Of a stretch of DNA of 64,000 nucleotides, positions 27,511-37,225 are shown in pieces (positions within the stretch are counted from its first letter, which is position 1; every line of letters starts with the position of its first letter). Both the position numbers and the translations under genes were made by a program. Location of the stretch: contig CANRFT010000003.1 of assembly GCA_947629955.1 (NCBI GenBank), positions 33,317 through 97,316 of the forward strand. Direction: 5' to 3'. The notes under the pieces are model-generated. The model saw only the letters and a program-made list of their open reading frames with translations, ran no database searches and was not told where the DNA came from. Source of the DNA: an uncultured Oscillospiraceae bacterium (GTDB taxonomy: Bacteria > Bacillota > Clostridia > Oscillospirales > Oscillospiraceae).

Positions 27511-27761
27511 GCAGTCACCTCGCTGTAGACCCCCTCCGCCGACTGGAGGAACACCTGCCGGGGGGCCATCCCCTCCCGGCGGAGGACCATCAGCGCGTCG
27601 GTGAGCTTCCGCTCCGCCACCCGGACGCAGTAGCCGCAGCCCTCCTTGGAGATCACCTTGGGGGCGCGGATCACAGAGCCGGCGATGCCCGCCCGCTCCA
27701 GCAGATGGGCGGTACGCTGCGCGTGGGTCAGCGAGCGGCAGACGAACAGATAGTGAACCAT
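27507..27761 (-). CDS. DUF3343 putative Se/S carrier-like protein
   Basis: 84 residues from the ATG at 27761 (MVHYLFVCRSLTHAQ), 11 bases after AAAGGA. It has the conserved N-terminal strand-helix, a PKVISKEGCGYCVRV segment with two cysteines three apart, and the usual short length. DUF3343 proteins are annotated as Se/S carriers by similarity and genome context. The overlap with the desulfurase gene implies joint synthesis. Confidence 0.8.
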   Translation of the reverse strand: MVHYLFVCRSLTHAQRTAHLLERAGIAGSVIRAPKVISKEGCGYCVRVAERKLTDALMVLRREGMAPRQVFLQSAEGVYSEVTA

Positions 27762-27795
27762 CGGCCCATCATTCCTTTCCTGATCGAGGGGCGCG

Positions 27796-27840
27796 AAAAC
27801 GCTCCTCACAAGGCATTGTATGCCCTGCGGGGAGCGTTCG
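27796..27840 (-). terminator. Putative terminator downstream of ispF
   Basis: An 8-bp stem AACGCTCC/GGAGCGTT (27798-27805 with 27831-27838) carries an inner AGGCA/TGCC(C)T hairpin and is followed by TTTTCG on the minus strand. It separates ispF from the DUF3343 gene. Confidence 0.55.
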
Positions 27841-27849
27841 TGATATGGT

Positions 27850-28326
27850 TCACTTGTCCAAAATGAGGGCCACCGCGTGGGCGGCGATGCCCTCCCCGGC
27901 CCCGGTGAAGCCCAGGCCCTCCTCGGTGGTGGCCTTCACGTTCACCCGGTCCGCGGGGACCCCCATGACGGCGGCAAGCCTCTCCCGCATCTCCGGGATG
28001 TAGGGGGACAGCTTGGGCCGCTGGGCGATGACGGTGGCGTCCACATTGCCCACGGCGTACCCCTTTTCCGCCAGCATCCCCATCACCCGCTCCAGCAGGA
28101 TCAGGCTGGAGATGCCCGCGTAGGCCGGGTCGCTGTCCGGGAAGGCGTGGCCGATGTCCCACAGGCCCGCCGCCCCCAGCAGGGCGTCCATGACGGCGTG
28201 GGTGAGCACGTCCGCGTCGGAGTGGCCCAGCAGGCCCCTCTCACAGGGGACCTCCACCCCGCCCAGGATCAGCTTCCGATCCTGGACCAGCTTATGCACG
28301 TCATATCCGTGTCCCACGCGGGTCAT
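27850..28326 (-). CDS. ispF: 2-C-methyl-D-erythritol 2,4-cyclodiphosphate synthase
   Basis: Fifth enzyme of the MEP isoprenoid pathway. It has 158 residues: GHGYDVHKL with the zinc ligands, [33 protein letters not shown], and the C-terminal [22 protein letters not shown]. The start MTRVGHGYD overlaps the ispD stop by four bases (ATGA). Confidence 0.97.
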   Translation of the reverse strand: MTRVGHGYDVHKLVQDRKLILGGVEVPCERGLLGHSDADVLTHAVMDALLGAAGLWDIGHAFPDSDPAYAGISSLILLERVMGMLAEKGYAVGNVDATVIAQRPKLSPYIPEMRERLAAVMGVPADRVNVKATTEEGLGFTGAGEGIAAHAVALILDK

Positions 28327-29051
28327 TGGCCGTACTCCTCCATCAGCGTTTTGGCCACCGCCAGGTCCGCCGGGGTGGTGAGCTTGATGTTCCGCTCGTC
28401 GCCGGGGACCAGGACCACCTTCATGCCCAGCCGCTCCACGGCGGCGCAGTCGTCGGTGAGGTCCGCCCCGTCGTCGATGGCCTTCTGCAGGGCGGCCCGG
28501 ATCAGGTCGCCGTCGAACACCTGGGGGGTCTGGACGGCCCACAGGGTGGAGCGGTCCAGGGTTTCACACACAAAGCCGTCCTCCCCCGCCCGCTTGACGG
28601 TGTCCTTCACCGGCAGGGCCGGGGCCGCCGCGCCGCCGATGGCAGCCTGGGCCACCGTGTCCTCGATCACGTCCACCGTGACGAAGGGGCGGGCCCCGTC
28701 GTGGATGGCGATGAGCTTCGCCTTGCGGTCCGCCTCCAGAGTGCCCAGCCGGGCGGACCGGGTGCGGGTGTCGCCCCCCCGGATGACCTTGGTCACCTTG
28801 GTGAGGCCCGCCTCCTTGATGAGCCGGGCCGCCTCCCCCAGGGCGTCCTCCCGGACCACCACCACGATCTCGGCGATGGAGGGGGCCGCCTGGAAGGTCC
28901 GCAGGCAGCGGATCAGGGCGGGCTCGCCCCCCACGTCGGTAAAGATCTTGTCGAAGCCCATCCGGGTGGAGCTGCCCGCCGCCACCACCACGGCGGAGCA
29001 CCTGATTGGGTCCGGCCGGCCCGTCAGCTTATGCAGCAGTTGTCTCAGCAT
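28323..29051 (-). CDS. ispD: 2-C-methyl-D-erythritol 4-phosphate cytidylyltransferase
   Basis: Third MEP-pathway enzyme; makes CDP-methylerythritol. It has 242 residues with the nucleotide loop [19 protein letters not shown], and [10 protein letters not shown]. The ATG at 29051 has GAGGAGG seven bases upstream, so the ~17-residue N-terminal extension before the nucleotide loop appears genuine. Confidence 0.96.
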   Translation of the reverse strand: MLRQLLHKLTGRPDPIRCSAVVVAAGSSTRMGFDKIFTDVGGEPALIRCLRTFQAAPSIAEIVVVVREDALGEAARLIKEAGLTKVTKVIRGGDTRTRSARLGTLEADRKAKLIAIHDGARPFVTVDVIEDTVAQAAIGGAAAPALPVKDTVKRAGEDGFVCETLDRSTLWAVQTPQVFDGDLIRAALQKAIDDGADLTDDCAAVERLGMKVVLVPGDERNIKLTTPADLAVAKTLMEEYGQ

Positions 29052-29070
29052 ATGTAATCCTCCTCACGCG

Positions 29071-29094
29071 AAAAAGGAGCCCTCCCGGCTCCTT
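29071..29094 (-). terminator. Terminator after carD
   Basis: A perfect 8-bp stem AAGGAGCC/GGCTCCTT (29074-29081 with 29087-29094) is followed by TTTTT on the minus strand, nine bases after the carD stop. The ispD ribosome-binding site lies just beyond, so ispDF must rely on read-through or an unseen promoter. Confidence 0.8.
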
Positions 29095-29102
29095 CCGCTC
29101 GA

Positions 29103-29582
29103 TCACTGACGCAGTACGCTGTCCACGCTGGCCTCCACCGTCTCATAGGGCAGGCTCTGGGCCAGCACCAGTTCTGAGATGAGGATCTGCTTTGCCGTGT
29201 GGAGCATCTTCCGCTCTCCGTTGGAGAGGCCCCGTTCGCTCTCGCGGGCCATCAGGCCCTTGATCACCTTGGCGACCTCCAGCAGGTCGCCGCTTTTCAG
29301 CCGCACCATGTTCTCCCGGTAGCGGCGGTTCCAGTTCTGCGTCATGTCCACCTCCAGGTTTTCCATGGCGCTGAGGATGTCCTCCGCCTCCTCCACCGTC
29401 ACCACCGGTCTGACGCCGATCTCCTCGGTGCTGCTGATGGGGATCATGACCATCATGCTCCCGGCGGACAGCTTCAGCAGGTAATAGTCCTGCGTCTGGC
29501 CTGCTACCTTCTTTGATACAATGGAATCGATGACTCCGGCCCCGTGCATGGGATGGACCACCTTGTCCCCGATCTGATACAC
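29103..29582 (-). CDS. carD: CarD family transcription factor
   Basis: 159 residues: an N-terminal RNA-polymerase-interacting Tudor-like domain (GDKVVHPMHGAGVI) and a helical C-terminal DNA-binding domain (WNRRYRENMVRLKSGDLLEVAKVI). CarD proteins stabilise open complexes at rRNA and other promoters. It has its own near-consensus promoter and terminator, so it is monocistronic or leads ispDF by read-through. Confidence 0.95.
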   Translation of the reverse strand: MYQIGDKVVHPMHGAGVIDSIVSKKVAGQTQDYYLLKLSAGSMMVMIPISSTEEIGVRPVVTVEEAEDILSAMENLEVDMTQNWNRRYRENMVRLKSGDLLEVAKVIKGLMARESERGLSNGERKMLHTAKQILISELVLAQSLPYETVEASVDSVLRQ

Positions 29583-29650
29583 GCCATCGCCTCCTTTTTC
29601 AGGCCCGCGCGGACAGTCGGCGGGTCAAACGTGTATAAGATTTCATGCAT

Positions 29651-29679
29651 AGTATACATGATTTCAGCGCGGTTTGCAA
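29651..29679 (-). promoter_or_regulatory. Sigma-A promoter of carD
   Basis: Minus strand: -35 TTGCAA (29674-29679), 17-base spacer, -10 TATACT (29651-29656), in an AT-rich intergenic region with a T/A-rich upstream stretch (29680-29760). The leader is about 60 bases. Confidence 0.85.
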
Positions 29680-29784
29680 GGTTTTTTCACAAATTTGTTG
29701 ATTTTTTTATATTTATCCCCTATTTTTCTCAAGTATTTTCCAGTTTTTATTCGATTTTGACAAAAAACGTCATTGCGTTGGGCG

Positions 29785-29819
29785 CAAAATTCCCCGGCGG
29801 AGGACCCTCCGCCGGGGAA
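29785..29819 (-). terminator. Terminator after the fumarylacetoacetase-like gene
   Basis: A perfect 13-bp stem (29790-29802 with 29807-29819, loop GACC) is followed by ATTTTG on the minus strand, six bases after the stop codon. It ends the tig-to-FAH cluster. Confidence 0.85.
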
Positions 29820-29824
29820 CTCGC

Positions 29825-30577
29825 TCAGATCACGTGATTGACCAGCACGCCAATCCCCTCGATGTCCACCTCCACGGTGTCTCCGGGGACCATGGGGCCG
29901 ATGCCCGCCGGGGTGCCGGTGGCGATCACGTCCCCCGGCTCCAGGGTCATGGAGGCGGTGATGAACTCCACCAGCTCCGGCACGGCGGTGATGAAGTCGG
30001 CGGTGTTCCCCGTCTGGACCGGTTTGCCGTTGAGGCGGGTCTCCACCTTTAAGCCGGAGGGGTCCGCCTCATCGGTGACCCAGGGGCCCACGGGGCAGAA
30101 CCCGTCCATGGATTTGCCCCGGGTCCACTGGCCGTCGTGCCGCTGCACGTCCCGGGCGGTGACGTCGTTCAGGCAGGTATAGCCCAGCACATAGTCCGCG
30201 AAGTCCTTCGCCTTTACATCCTTTGCCCGGCGTCGGATGACCACCGCCAGCTCTCCCTCATAGTCCAGCCGCTGGACGAAAGCGGGCCCGTGGACCGCCC
30301 CCTCCGGCCGGTTGAGGGTGTTGGGCGCCTTGAGAAACAGCACCGGGAAGCCGGGGGGCTCGGCCCCCATCTCCCGGGCATGGTCGGCGTAGTTCTTCCC
30401 CACGCAGACGATCTTGGTGGGCTCGCAGGGGGCCAGAAGTTTACAGTCTGCCAGGGGAAGGCTCCCCCCGTCGTACTCGATTCCCTCATAGGGGGCATTC
30501 GCCAGGGTGAGGACGTCCTCTCCCCTCACCACGCCCCACCTGGGGCCGTCCGGCAGCTCGACGCGCACATATCTCAT
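29825..30577 (-). CDS. Fumarylacetoacetate hydrolase family protein
   Basis: 250 residues. The family core is visible: VCVGKNYADHAREMG, APNTLNRPEGAV, LDYEGELAVVIRR with metal-binding Glu residues, and VIATGTPAGIG. Such enzymes include hydrolases and decarboxylases or tautomerases of oxo-acids; the substrate cannot be told, though oxaloacetate tautomerase or acylpyruvate hydrolase activity is common in this short form. The ATG overlaps the engB stop by four bases. Confidence 0.9.
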   Translation of the reverse strand: MRYVRVELPDGPRWGVVRGEDVLTLANAPYEGIEYDGGSLPLADCKLLAPCEPTKIVCVGKNYADHAREMGAEPPGFPVLFLKAPNTLNRPEGAVHGPAFVQRLDYEGELAVVIRRRAKDVKAKDFADYVLGYTCLNDVTARDVQRHDGQWTRGKSMDGFCPVGPWVTDEADPSGLKVETRLNGKPVQTGNTADFITAVPELVEFITASMTLEPGDVIATGTPAGIGPMVPGDTVEVDIEGIGVLVNHVI

Positions 30578-31173
30578 AGCGTTCCCTCCACATGTTCCGA
30601 GATCAGCCCCAGCAGCCGGTCCCTGCCCTCCCCCTTCTCGGCGGAGAAGGGCACCAGTTGGACCCGGTCGGGCAGCTCCAGGGTCTCCCGCACCAGCGCC
30701 AGATTGCCCTCGATCTCGCTCTTTTTCAGCTTATCCAGCTTGTTGGCGGCCACCACATAGGGCTGGCCGGTGCTCAAAAACAGGTCGGACATGGTGCGGT
30801 CGTCGGCGGTGGGCTTATGGCGGGCGTCCACCACCAGGATGCCCAGGGCCATAGGCCCCACGTCGGCGAACCAGCGCTCCATGAGCCTGCCCCAGCGGTC
30901 CCGCTCCGCCTGGGACACTCTGGCGTAGCCATACCCCGGCAGGTCCACCAGGTAGAGCTTCCCGTCCACGCGGAAATAGTTGATCTGGGTGGTCTTTCCG
31001 GGGGCGGCCCCCACCCGCGCGAGGTTCTTCCGGTTCAGCAGCCGGTTGAGCACCGACGACTTGCCCACGTTGGACCGGCCCGCGAACACCGCCTGGGGCA
31101 GCCCGTCCCGGATGAAATCCGCGGGCTTCGCCGCCGAGCGAACGAACTCCGCCCTGTTCCAGTTGATCGCCAT
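30574..31173 (-). CDS. engB: Ribosome biogenesis GTPase YsxC/EngB
   Basis: Essential GTPase for 50S assembly. It has 199 residues: GRSNVGKSS (G1), TTQINYF (G2), LVDLPGYGYA (G3) and ANKLDKL (G4). The ATG at 31173 has GAGG five bases upstream; a GTG two codons earlier is possible. It starts seven bases after lon, the same lon-ysxC order as in Bacillus. Confidence 0.95.
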   Translation of the reverse strand: MAINWNRAEFVRSAAKPADFIRDGLPQAVFAGRSNVGKSSVLNRLLNRKNLARVGAAPGKTTQINYFRVDGKLYLVDLPGYGYARVSQAERDRWGRLMERWFADVGPMALGILVVDARHKPTADDRTMSDLFLSTGQPYVVAANKLDKLKKSEIEGNLALVRETLELPDRVQLVPFSAEKGEGRDRLLGLISEHVEGTL

Positions 31174-31180
31174 GGGCACC

Positions 31181-33577
31181 TCACTGGCACAGGCCGATGG
31201 CCTCCCCGGCGGGCCGGGGCTGGTCGGCCGCCACGGCGGACTGGCCCTTGGGGGCGGCGGGCCTGCTCACCAGGGCCTCCGCCAGGGCCTCGTCCGCCCG
31301 GCGGATGGGCACGAATCTCAGCGCCCCGCGGACGGTCTGGTCGATGTCGTCCAGGTCCTTTACGTTGTCGGCGGGGATGAGCACGGTGGAGATGTGATTG
31401 CGCAGGGCGGCCATGGTCTTCTCCCGCAGGCCGCCGATGGCCAGCACACGGCCCCGGAGGGTGATCTCCCCCGTCATGGCCACGTCCCGCCGGACGGGCA
31501 CGCCGGTGAGCGCGGACACCATGGCGGTGGCGATGGCCACGCCGGCGGAGGGGCCGTCCTTGGGCACCGCGCCCTCGGGGAAGTGGACGTGGATGTCCTT
31601 TGTCTTGTAGAAGTCCCCCTCCACCCCCAGATGGTCCGCGTGGGCCCGGATGAAGGACAGGGCCGCCTGGGCGGACTCCTTCATCACGTCCCCCAGGTTG
31701 CCGGTGAGACTGATCTTGCCCGCGCCGGGGACCACGTTGGCCTCCACCTCTAAAATCTCGCCGCCCACGGAGGTCCAGGCCAGGCCGTTGACCACTCCCA
31801 CCAGGGGCTCCCGTTCCAGGTCCTCGTCCTGATAGCGGCGGGGGCCCAGCAGTTCATGGAGGTCCCCCTCGGTGACGGTGATCCGCTTCTCCCCGCCCCG
31901 GACGATGCGCGCCGCCGCCTTGCGGCACAGGGCGGCCAGCCGCCGCTCCAGCAGGCGCACGCCGGACTCACGGGTGTAACCGGCGATGATGGCGAGGATG
32001 GCCTCGTCGGTGATCTTCAGTCTGGACTTGGTGAGGCCGTGGCGCTTCAGCTCCCTGGGCAGCAGGTGCCGCTTGGCGATCTCCAGCTTCTCCCGGTCGG
32101 TGTAGCTGGGCAGCTCGATGACCTCCATCCGGTCCAGCAGGGGCTTGGGGATGGTGTCGGTGGTATTGGCGGTGGTGATGAACATCACGTCGGACAGGTC
32201 GAAGGGCAGCTCCAGATAGTGGTCCCGGAAGGTGGAATTCTGCTCCCCGTCCAGCACCTCCAGCAGGGCGGCCGCCGGGTCCCCCCGGTGGTCGGCCCCC
32301 ACCTTGTCGATCTCGTCCAGCAGCAGCACCGGGTTGGAGCTGCCCGCCTGCCGGATGCCGGCGATGATGCGCCCCGGCATGGCGCCGATATAGGTCTTGC
32401 GGTGGCCCCGGATGTCCGCCTCGTCCCGGATGCCGCCCAGAGAGATGCGGGCCAGCTTCCGGTTCATGGCACGGGCCACGCTCATGGCGATGGAGGTCTT
32501 GCCCACCCCCGGCGGGCCCACCAGGCAGATGATCTGCCCCTTCAGCTCCCTGGACAGCTGCTTGACCGCCACGAACTCCAGGATGCGCTCCTTGACCTTC
32601 TCCAGGCCGTAGTGATCGGCGTCCAGGGTCTTCGCCACGGCGTCCACGCTGACCCGCTCCCTGGTCTTTTTGTTCCAGGGCAGGTCCAGGCAGGTGTCCA
32701 GATATCCCCGGATCACCCCACCCTCGGCAGAGCCGAAGGGCTGCTTCTCCAGGTGCCTGATCTCCTTCTCCAGCTTGTCGCGGACCTCGTCTGGCAGGCC
32801 GGCGGCGGCCACCCGCTTGCGGTACTCGGCGACCTCGTCGTCCTCGTCGTCCTCCCCCAGCTCCCGCTGGATCACCCGCATCTGCTCCCGGAGGAAGTAG
32901 TCCCGCTGGCTGGCGGCCACCTGCTCGTGGACCTTGCCGGCCAGCTCGGTCTCGGCCTCCAGGATCTCCACCTCCCGGCCCAGGATGCGGCACAGCAGGA
33001 CGATCCGCCGGGCGGGGCGCAGCTCCTCCAGCACCGCCTGCTTGTCCTCGAACCGGAGGGGCAGGTTCTGGGCGGCGTAGTCGGAGATATAGGCCGGGTC
33101 GTCGCTGGCCAGCATCTTCAGATAGACCTCCGGCGGCACCCGGTCAGACAGCTCGGTGTACCGCTCCATGAGGGTGTACACCTGACGAATGGCGGCCTCG
33201 GCGCGGGAGGAGTTCCGCCGCAGCCGATCCGCCGCCGGGAGGATCTCCACCTCGGCCGTCAGATAGGGCTCGGCGTCCACGAGCCGCAGCATGCGGCCCC
33301 GGCTGTGCCCCTCCACCATCACCCGGACGCCGTTCTCGGGCAGGCGGAGGATCTGCTTCACATCAGCGATGGTGCCAACGGTGTAAAGGTCTTTCCCCTG
33401 CGGGTTCTCCACGGTCACGTCCCGCTGGGTCACCAGAAAGATGGTCCGGTTCTCCGCCATGGCGGCCTCCAGGGCCTTGATGGACGGCTCCCGCCCCACA
33501 TCGAAGTGCAGGGTCAGCTGGGGGAACACGGTCAGTCCCCGCAGCGCCAGCGCGGGCATAACGACAGCCTCAGTCAT
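31181..33577 (-). CDS. lon: ATP-dependent Lon protease
   Basis: 798 residues: N-terminal substrate domain ([13 protein letters not shown]), AAA+ module with GPPGVGKTS, and the protease domain with the Ser of KDGPSAGVA and the dyad Lys ~40 residues later. AAAGGAGGG precedes the ATG. An intrinsic terminator stands between clpX and lon, so lon likely has partly independent expression. Confidence 0.97.
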   Translation of the reverse strand: MTEAVVMPALALRGLTVFPQLTLHFDVGREPSIKALEAAMAENRTIFLVTQRDVTVENPQGKDLYTVGTIADVKQILRLPENGVRVMVEGHSRGRMLRLVDAEPYLTAEVEILPAADRLRRNSSRAEAAIRQVYTLMERYTELSDRVPPEVYLKMLASDDPAYISDYAAQNLPLRFEDKQAVLEELRPARRIVLLCRILGREVEILEAETELAGKVHEQVAASQRDYFLREQMRVIQRELGEDDEDDEVAEYRKRVAAAGLPDEVRDKLEKEIRHLEKQPFGSAEGGVIRGYLDTCLDLPWNKKTRERVSVDAVAKTLDADHYGLEKVKERILEFVAVKQLSRELKGQIICLVGPPGVGKTSIAMSVARAMNRKLARISLGGIRDEADIRGHRKTYIGAMPGRIIAGIRQAGSSNPVLLLDEIDKVGADHRGDPAAALLEVLDGEQNSTFRDHYLELPFDLSDVMFITTANTTDTIPKPLLDRMEVIELPSYTDREKLEIAKRHLLPRELKRHGLTKSRLKITDEAILAIIAGYTRESGVRLLERRLAALCRKAAARIVRGGEKRITVTEGDLHELLGPRRYQDEDLEREPLVGVVNGLAWTSVGGEILEVEANVVPGAGKISLTGNLGDVMKESAQAALSFIRAHADHLGVEGDFYKTKDIHVHFPEGAVPKDGPSAGVAIATAMVSALTGVPVRRDVAMTGEITLRGRVLAIGGLREKTMAALRNHISTVLIPADNVKDLDDIDQTVRGALRFVPIRRADEALAEALVSRPAAPKGQSAVAADQPRPAGEAIGLCQ

Positions 33578-33598
33578 TTCTCTCCCTCCTTTATGGGG

Positions 33599-33631
33599 AA
33601 AAAGGGGCGGATCCTCACCCGTCCCTTTTTT
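33599..33631 (-). terminator. Terminator between clpX and lon
   Basis: An 11-bp stem with one A-C mismatch (AAAAAGGG-CGG pairing with CCG-CCCTTTTT) followed by TTTTT on the minus strand, 12 bases after the clpX stop. It would end most clpX transcripts before lon. Confidence 0.75.
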
Positions 33632-33642
33632 GCGCGCGGCGA

Positions 33643-34956
33643 TCAGGATACGTTGCCCTGGGGCGCGGCCCTGCCGCCCTTCTCCGCGTGGAGGTCAGCG
33701 CCGCCCAGACGATGACGGGCAGGCCTCCCCTCCCGGCGGACGACCTCGGGCTCGCCCGTCCCCCGGATGGCGTCCCCGGTGATGATCACCTTCACGATGC
33801 TCTCGTCGGAGGGCACGTCGTACATCACGGGGGTCATGGTCTCCTCCAGCACGGCCCGGAGGCCCCGGGCGCCGATCTTCCGCTCCAGCGCCTTGTCGGC
33901 GGCGGCGTCCAGCGCCTCGGGGGTGAACTCCAGCTCCACGTCGTCATAGTCCAGCAGCTTGATATACTGCTTCACCAGGGCGTTCTTGGGCTCGGTGAGG
34001 ATGCGCACCAGCTCCGCCCGGCCCAGGGCGTTCAGGGTGGTGATGACGGGCAGACGGCCCACCAGCTCGGGGATGATGCCGAACTTCAGCAGGTCGTGGG
34101 GCTGGACGGACTTGAGCACATTGGCCCTCTCCCGCTCCTTGGCGGTCTTCACGTCGGCGCCGAAGCCGATGGTCTTCTGGTCCAGCCGGCGCTCCACGAT
34201 CTTCTCCAGCCCGTCGAAGGCGCCGCCGCAGATGAACAGGATGTTCTTGGTGTCGATCTGCAAAAAGTCCTGATGGGGGTGCTTGCGGCCGCCCTGGGGC
34301 GGGACGTTGGCCACGGTGCCCTCCAGGATCTTCAGCAGGGCCTGCTGCACCCCCTCGCCGGACACGTCCCGGGTGATGGAGGTGTTCTCGCTCTTGCGGG
34401 CGATCTTGTCGATCTCGTCCACGTAGATGATGCCCCGCTCGGCCAGCTCGATGTCGTAGTCGGCGGCCTGGACCAGGCGCAGAAGGATGTTCTCCACATC
34501 GTCGCCCACGTAGCCGGCCTCGGTGAGGGTGGTGGCGTCGGCGATGGCGAAGGGCACCTTGAGGATGCGGGCCAGCGTCTGGGCGAACAGGGTCTTGCCG
34601 CAGCCGGTGGGGCCGATCATGAGGATGTTGCTCTTCTGGAGCTCCACATCGTCCCCGCCGCCGAAGTAGATGCGCTTGTAGTGGTTGTACACCGCCACGG
34701 ACAGCGCCTTTTTGGTGTCCTCCTGCCCGATGACGTACTGGTCCAGCACCCCCACCATCTCCTGGGGGGTGGGGATGACGTCGGGCACGTCCCGCGCCGT
34801 GTCCACATTGTCCTGTCCCTCGTCCAGGATCTCCATGCACAGGTGGACGCACTCGTTGCAGATATAGGCCCCCGGTCCGGCGATGATCCGCTCCACCTGC
34901 TCCTGGTGCTTGCCGCAGAAGGAGCAGCGGACGGACCGGTAATCGTCTCTTGCCAT
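33643..34956 (-). CDS. clpX: ClpX unfoldase
   Basis: 437 residues. The N-terminal zinc domain has Cys11, Cys14, Cys33 and Cys36 (CSFCG...CNEC). The AAA+ module has [12 protein letters not shown] and DEIDKIA, plus the pore loop and sensor motifs. It feeds tagged proteins to ClpP, encoded 76 bases upstream. Confidence 0.97.
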   Translation of the reverse strand: MARDDYRSVRCSFCGKHQEQVERIIAGPGAYICNECVHLCMEILDEGQDNVDTARDVPDVIPTPQEMVGVLDQYVIGQEDTKKALSVAVYNHYKRIYFGGGDDVELQKSNILMIGPTGCGKTLFAQTLARILKVPFAIADATTLTEAGYVGDDVENILLRLVQAADYDIELAERGIIYVDEIDKIARKSENTSITRDVSGEGVQQALLKILEGTVANVPPQGGRKHPHQDFLQIDTKNILFICGGAFDGLEKIVERRLDQKTIGFGADVKTAKERERANVLKSVQPHDLLKFGIIPELVGRLPVITTLNALGRAELVRILTEPKNALVKQYIKLLDYDDVELEFTPEALDAAADKALERKIGARGLRAVLEETMTPVMYDVPSDESIVKVIITGDAIRGTGEPEVVRREGRPARHRLGGADLHAEKGGRAAPQGNVS

Positions 34957-34993
34957 AGTTGTGATCTTCCTTTCGGGAAAAGGTCAGATGGGC

Positions 34994-35018
34994 AAAGAGC
35001 GGAGGTCTCCTCCGCTCT
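34994..35018 (-). terminator. Hairpin between clpP and clpX
   Basis: A perfect 10-bp stem (34996-35005 with 35009-35018, loop TCT), 14 bases after clpP. Only TTT follows on the minus strand, so it is at most a weak attenuator. Confidence 0.45.
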
Positions 35019-35032
35019 CCTCCCTGACGCCG

Positions 35033-35614
35033 TCAGCGATTGGTGATGATCTTGTCGATGAGGCCGAACTCCTTTGCCTCCTCGGCGGACATGAAGTTGT
35101 CCCGCTCGCAGGCGGCGGTGACCTCCTCCACGCTCCTGCCGGTGTTGGCGGCCAGGATCTCGTTCATCCGCTTCTTGATGGTCTCCAGCCGCTTCAGGTG
35201 GATGGCCATATCGGTGATCTGGCCCTGGGTGCCGGCGGAGGGCTGGTGGATCATGATCTCGGCGTTGGGCAGGGCGATGCGCTTGCCCTTGGCGCCGGCG
35301 GACAGCAGGAAGGCCGCCATGGAGGCGCACATGCCGATGCAGATGGTGGACACGTCGCACTTGATGTACTGCATCGTGTCGTAGATGGCCATGCCGTCGG
35401 TGACGGAGCCGCCGGGGCTGTTGATATAGAACTGGATATCCTTGTCCGGGTCCTGGGCCTCCAGGTACAGCAGCTGGGCCACCACCAGGGCGGCGGTGGT
35501 GGCGTTGACCTCCTCGCCCAGGAAGATGATCCGGTCGTTCAGCAGGCGGGAGAAGATGTCATAGGACCGCTCGCCCCGGCTGGTCTGCTCCACTACATAG
35601 GGTACCAAACTCAT
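35033..35614 (-). CDS. clpP: ClpP protease subunit
   Basis: 193 residues from the ATG at 35614 ([11 protein letters not shown]), which has AAAGGAG nine bases upstream; the frame is open for 19 further codons without a site. The catalytic triad falls at the classical positions Ser98 (GMCASMA), His123 (MIHQP) and Asp172. A -10-like TATAAT is seen at 35651-35656 but no matching -35. Confidence 0.97.
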   Translation of the reverse strand: MSLVPYVVEQTSRGERSYDIFSRLLNDRIIFLGEEVNATTAALVVAQLLYLEAQDPDKDIQFYINSPGGSVTDGMAIYDTMQYIKCDVSTICIGMCASMAAFLLSAGAKGKRIALPNAEIMIHQPSAGTQGQITDMAIHLKRLETIKKRMNEILAANTGRSVEEVTAACERDNFMSAEEAKEFGLIDKIITNR

Positions 35615-35699
35615 TGCGGACAACTCCTTTCGATGTGAAACGGCGGGATAATTATACCCCGGTTCTGACAAAGCCTATTCCGCCCCCGCGGACGGGCGC

Positions 35700-37127
35700 T
35701 CACTCCGCCTTGTCCTCGGCCTTCTTTTTGGCGGCGCGCTTCTTGGGCTTCTCCTCGCCCTCGGCGGCCTTCTTGGCGGTCTTCTTGACCTCTTTCTCGT
35801 CCTTCTTCTCGGCCTTGTCGTCGGCTTTGGCGGACTTCTTGGCGGCCTTTTTGGCGGCGGGCTTCTTCACGGCGCCCTTCACCAGCTCGAAGGCCCTCTG
35901 GGCGGCCAGGTCCTTCTTCACGTCCCCGGCGGGAACGGCGGCCTTCACCTGGTCGGCCTCCATCTTGTACTGCTCGGCCAGGCGGGCGTACTCGGCTTCC
36001 ACGTCCGCGTCGGTGATCTCGATGCCCTCGGCGGCGGCCACGGCCTCCAAGGCCAGCTCCCGGCGGACGGCCCGGCCGGCGGCGGCCTTGGCCTGGGCCC
36101 GCATGGTGTCCATGGTCATGCCCATCATCTGGAGGTACTGCTCGAACTGGATGCCCTGGGACTGGACCCGGTTGGCGTAGTCCTCCAGCAGCTTCTCGGC
36201 CCGGTAGTCCACCATGGCGTCGGGCACGTCGCACTCCAGCTTCTCGATGAGGGCGGCGGTGACGGCCTCCTCAAAGTCCCGGTCGGCCTGCTCCTGGCGG
36301 CGCTTCTCCAGCTTGCCTGCCAGGTCCTTTTTGAACTCGTCCAGGGTGTCAAATTCGGACACGTCCTTGGCGAACTCGTCGTCCACCTCGGGGGCCTCCT
36401 TCTCCTTCACCTCGTTGACCTTCACATGGAACACCACGGCGGCGCCGGCCAGCTCGGGGGTGTAGTTCTCGGGGAAGGTGATGTCGATATCCTTCTCCTC
36501 GCCGGCCTTCATGCCCGCCACCTGGTCCTCGAAGCCGGGAACGAAGCTGCCGGAGCCCAGCTCCAGGCTGTAGTTGGAGCCCTTGCCGCCGTCAAAGGGG
36601 ACGCCGTCCCTGAAGCCCTCGAAGTCGATGACGGCCACGTCGCCCGTCTTCGCCTCGCGCTCCACGCTCACCAGGCGGGAGGCCCGGTCCACATAGGGCT
36701 TCAGCTCGTTCTCCACGTCCTCGTCGGTGACCTTCACCTCGGTCCGGGCCACGGGCAGGCCCTTGTAGTCCTTGATGGAGGCCTCGGGCTGCACGGTGAC
36801 GGTGGCCTTGAAGGTGAAGCCGTCCTTGCTGACGTCCAGCACCTCCAGGGTGGGATAGGCCACGGGGTCGATGCCCGCCTCTTTCAGGGCCGCCTCATAG
36901 GCGGCGGGATAGGCCTCGGAGATGGCGTCCTCAAAGAACACGTTCTCCCCGTAGAACTTCTCCACCATCTTCCGGGGCACCTTGCCCTTGCGGAAGCCGG
37001 GGATGGAGATGCTCTTCTTCTGGCGGTTATACACCTTGTCGATGGCGGCCTGGAACTCGGCGGCCCCTACCTCGATGACCAGCTCAACGGCGCTGTTCTC
37101 TTTTTTCTCGCTGCTCTTGATGTTCAT
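35700..37127 (-). CDS. tig: Trigger factor with Lys/Ala/Glu-rich C-terminal tail
   Basis: 475 residues. The ribosome-binding GFRKGKVPRKMVEKFYG signature is in the N-terminal domain, followed by a PPIase domain (FEGFRDGVPFDGG) and the helical chaperone domain. The last ~55 residues are a low-complexity basic/acidic tail rich in KK, AAKK and KAE, much like histone H1 tails and absent from B. subtilis trigger factor. The ATG at 37127 has GGGAGG upstream. It starts the tig-clpP-clpX-lon-engB cluster. Confidence 0.95.
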   Translation of the reverse strand: MNIKSSEKKENSAVELVIEVGAAEFQAAIDKVYNRQKKSISIPGFRKGKVPRKMVEKFYGENVFFEDAISEAYPAAYEAALKEAGIDPVAYPTLEVLDVSKDGFTFKATVTVQPEASIKDYKGLPVARTEVKVTDEDVENELKPYVDRASRLVSVEREAKTGDVAVIDFEGFRDGVPFDGGKGSNYSLELGSGSFVPGFEDQVAGMKAGEEKDIDITFPENYTPELAGAAVVFHVKVNEVKEKEAPEVDDEFAKDVSEFDTLDEFKKDLAGKLEKRRQEQADRDFEEAVTAALIEKLECDVPDAMVDYRAEKLLEDYANRVQSQGIQFEQYLQMMGMTMDTMRAQAKAAAGRAVRRELALEAVAAAEGIEITDADVEAEYARLAEQYKMEADQVKAAVPAGDVKKDLAAQRAFELVKGAVKKPAAKKAAKKSAKADDKAEKKDEKEVKKTAKKAAEGEEKPKKRAAKKKAEDKAE

Positions 37128-37225
37128 GTTCAGGTTTCCTCCCAAATAGGCCCTTTCAAGCCCTCTTTCTAAATAGGCCACGTTATTTTATCAGATGTGC
37201 GCGGAAAATTCTACTGTTATTTTCG

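Noticed and set aside
35640..35680. Sigma-A promoter for clpP
   Set aside because: TATAAT is present at 35651-35656 but no -35-like hexamer lies 16-18 bases upstream; kept as a possibility only in the clpP entry.
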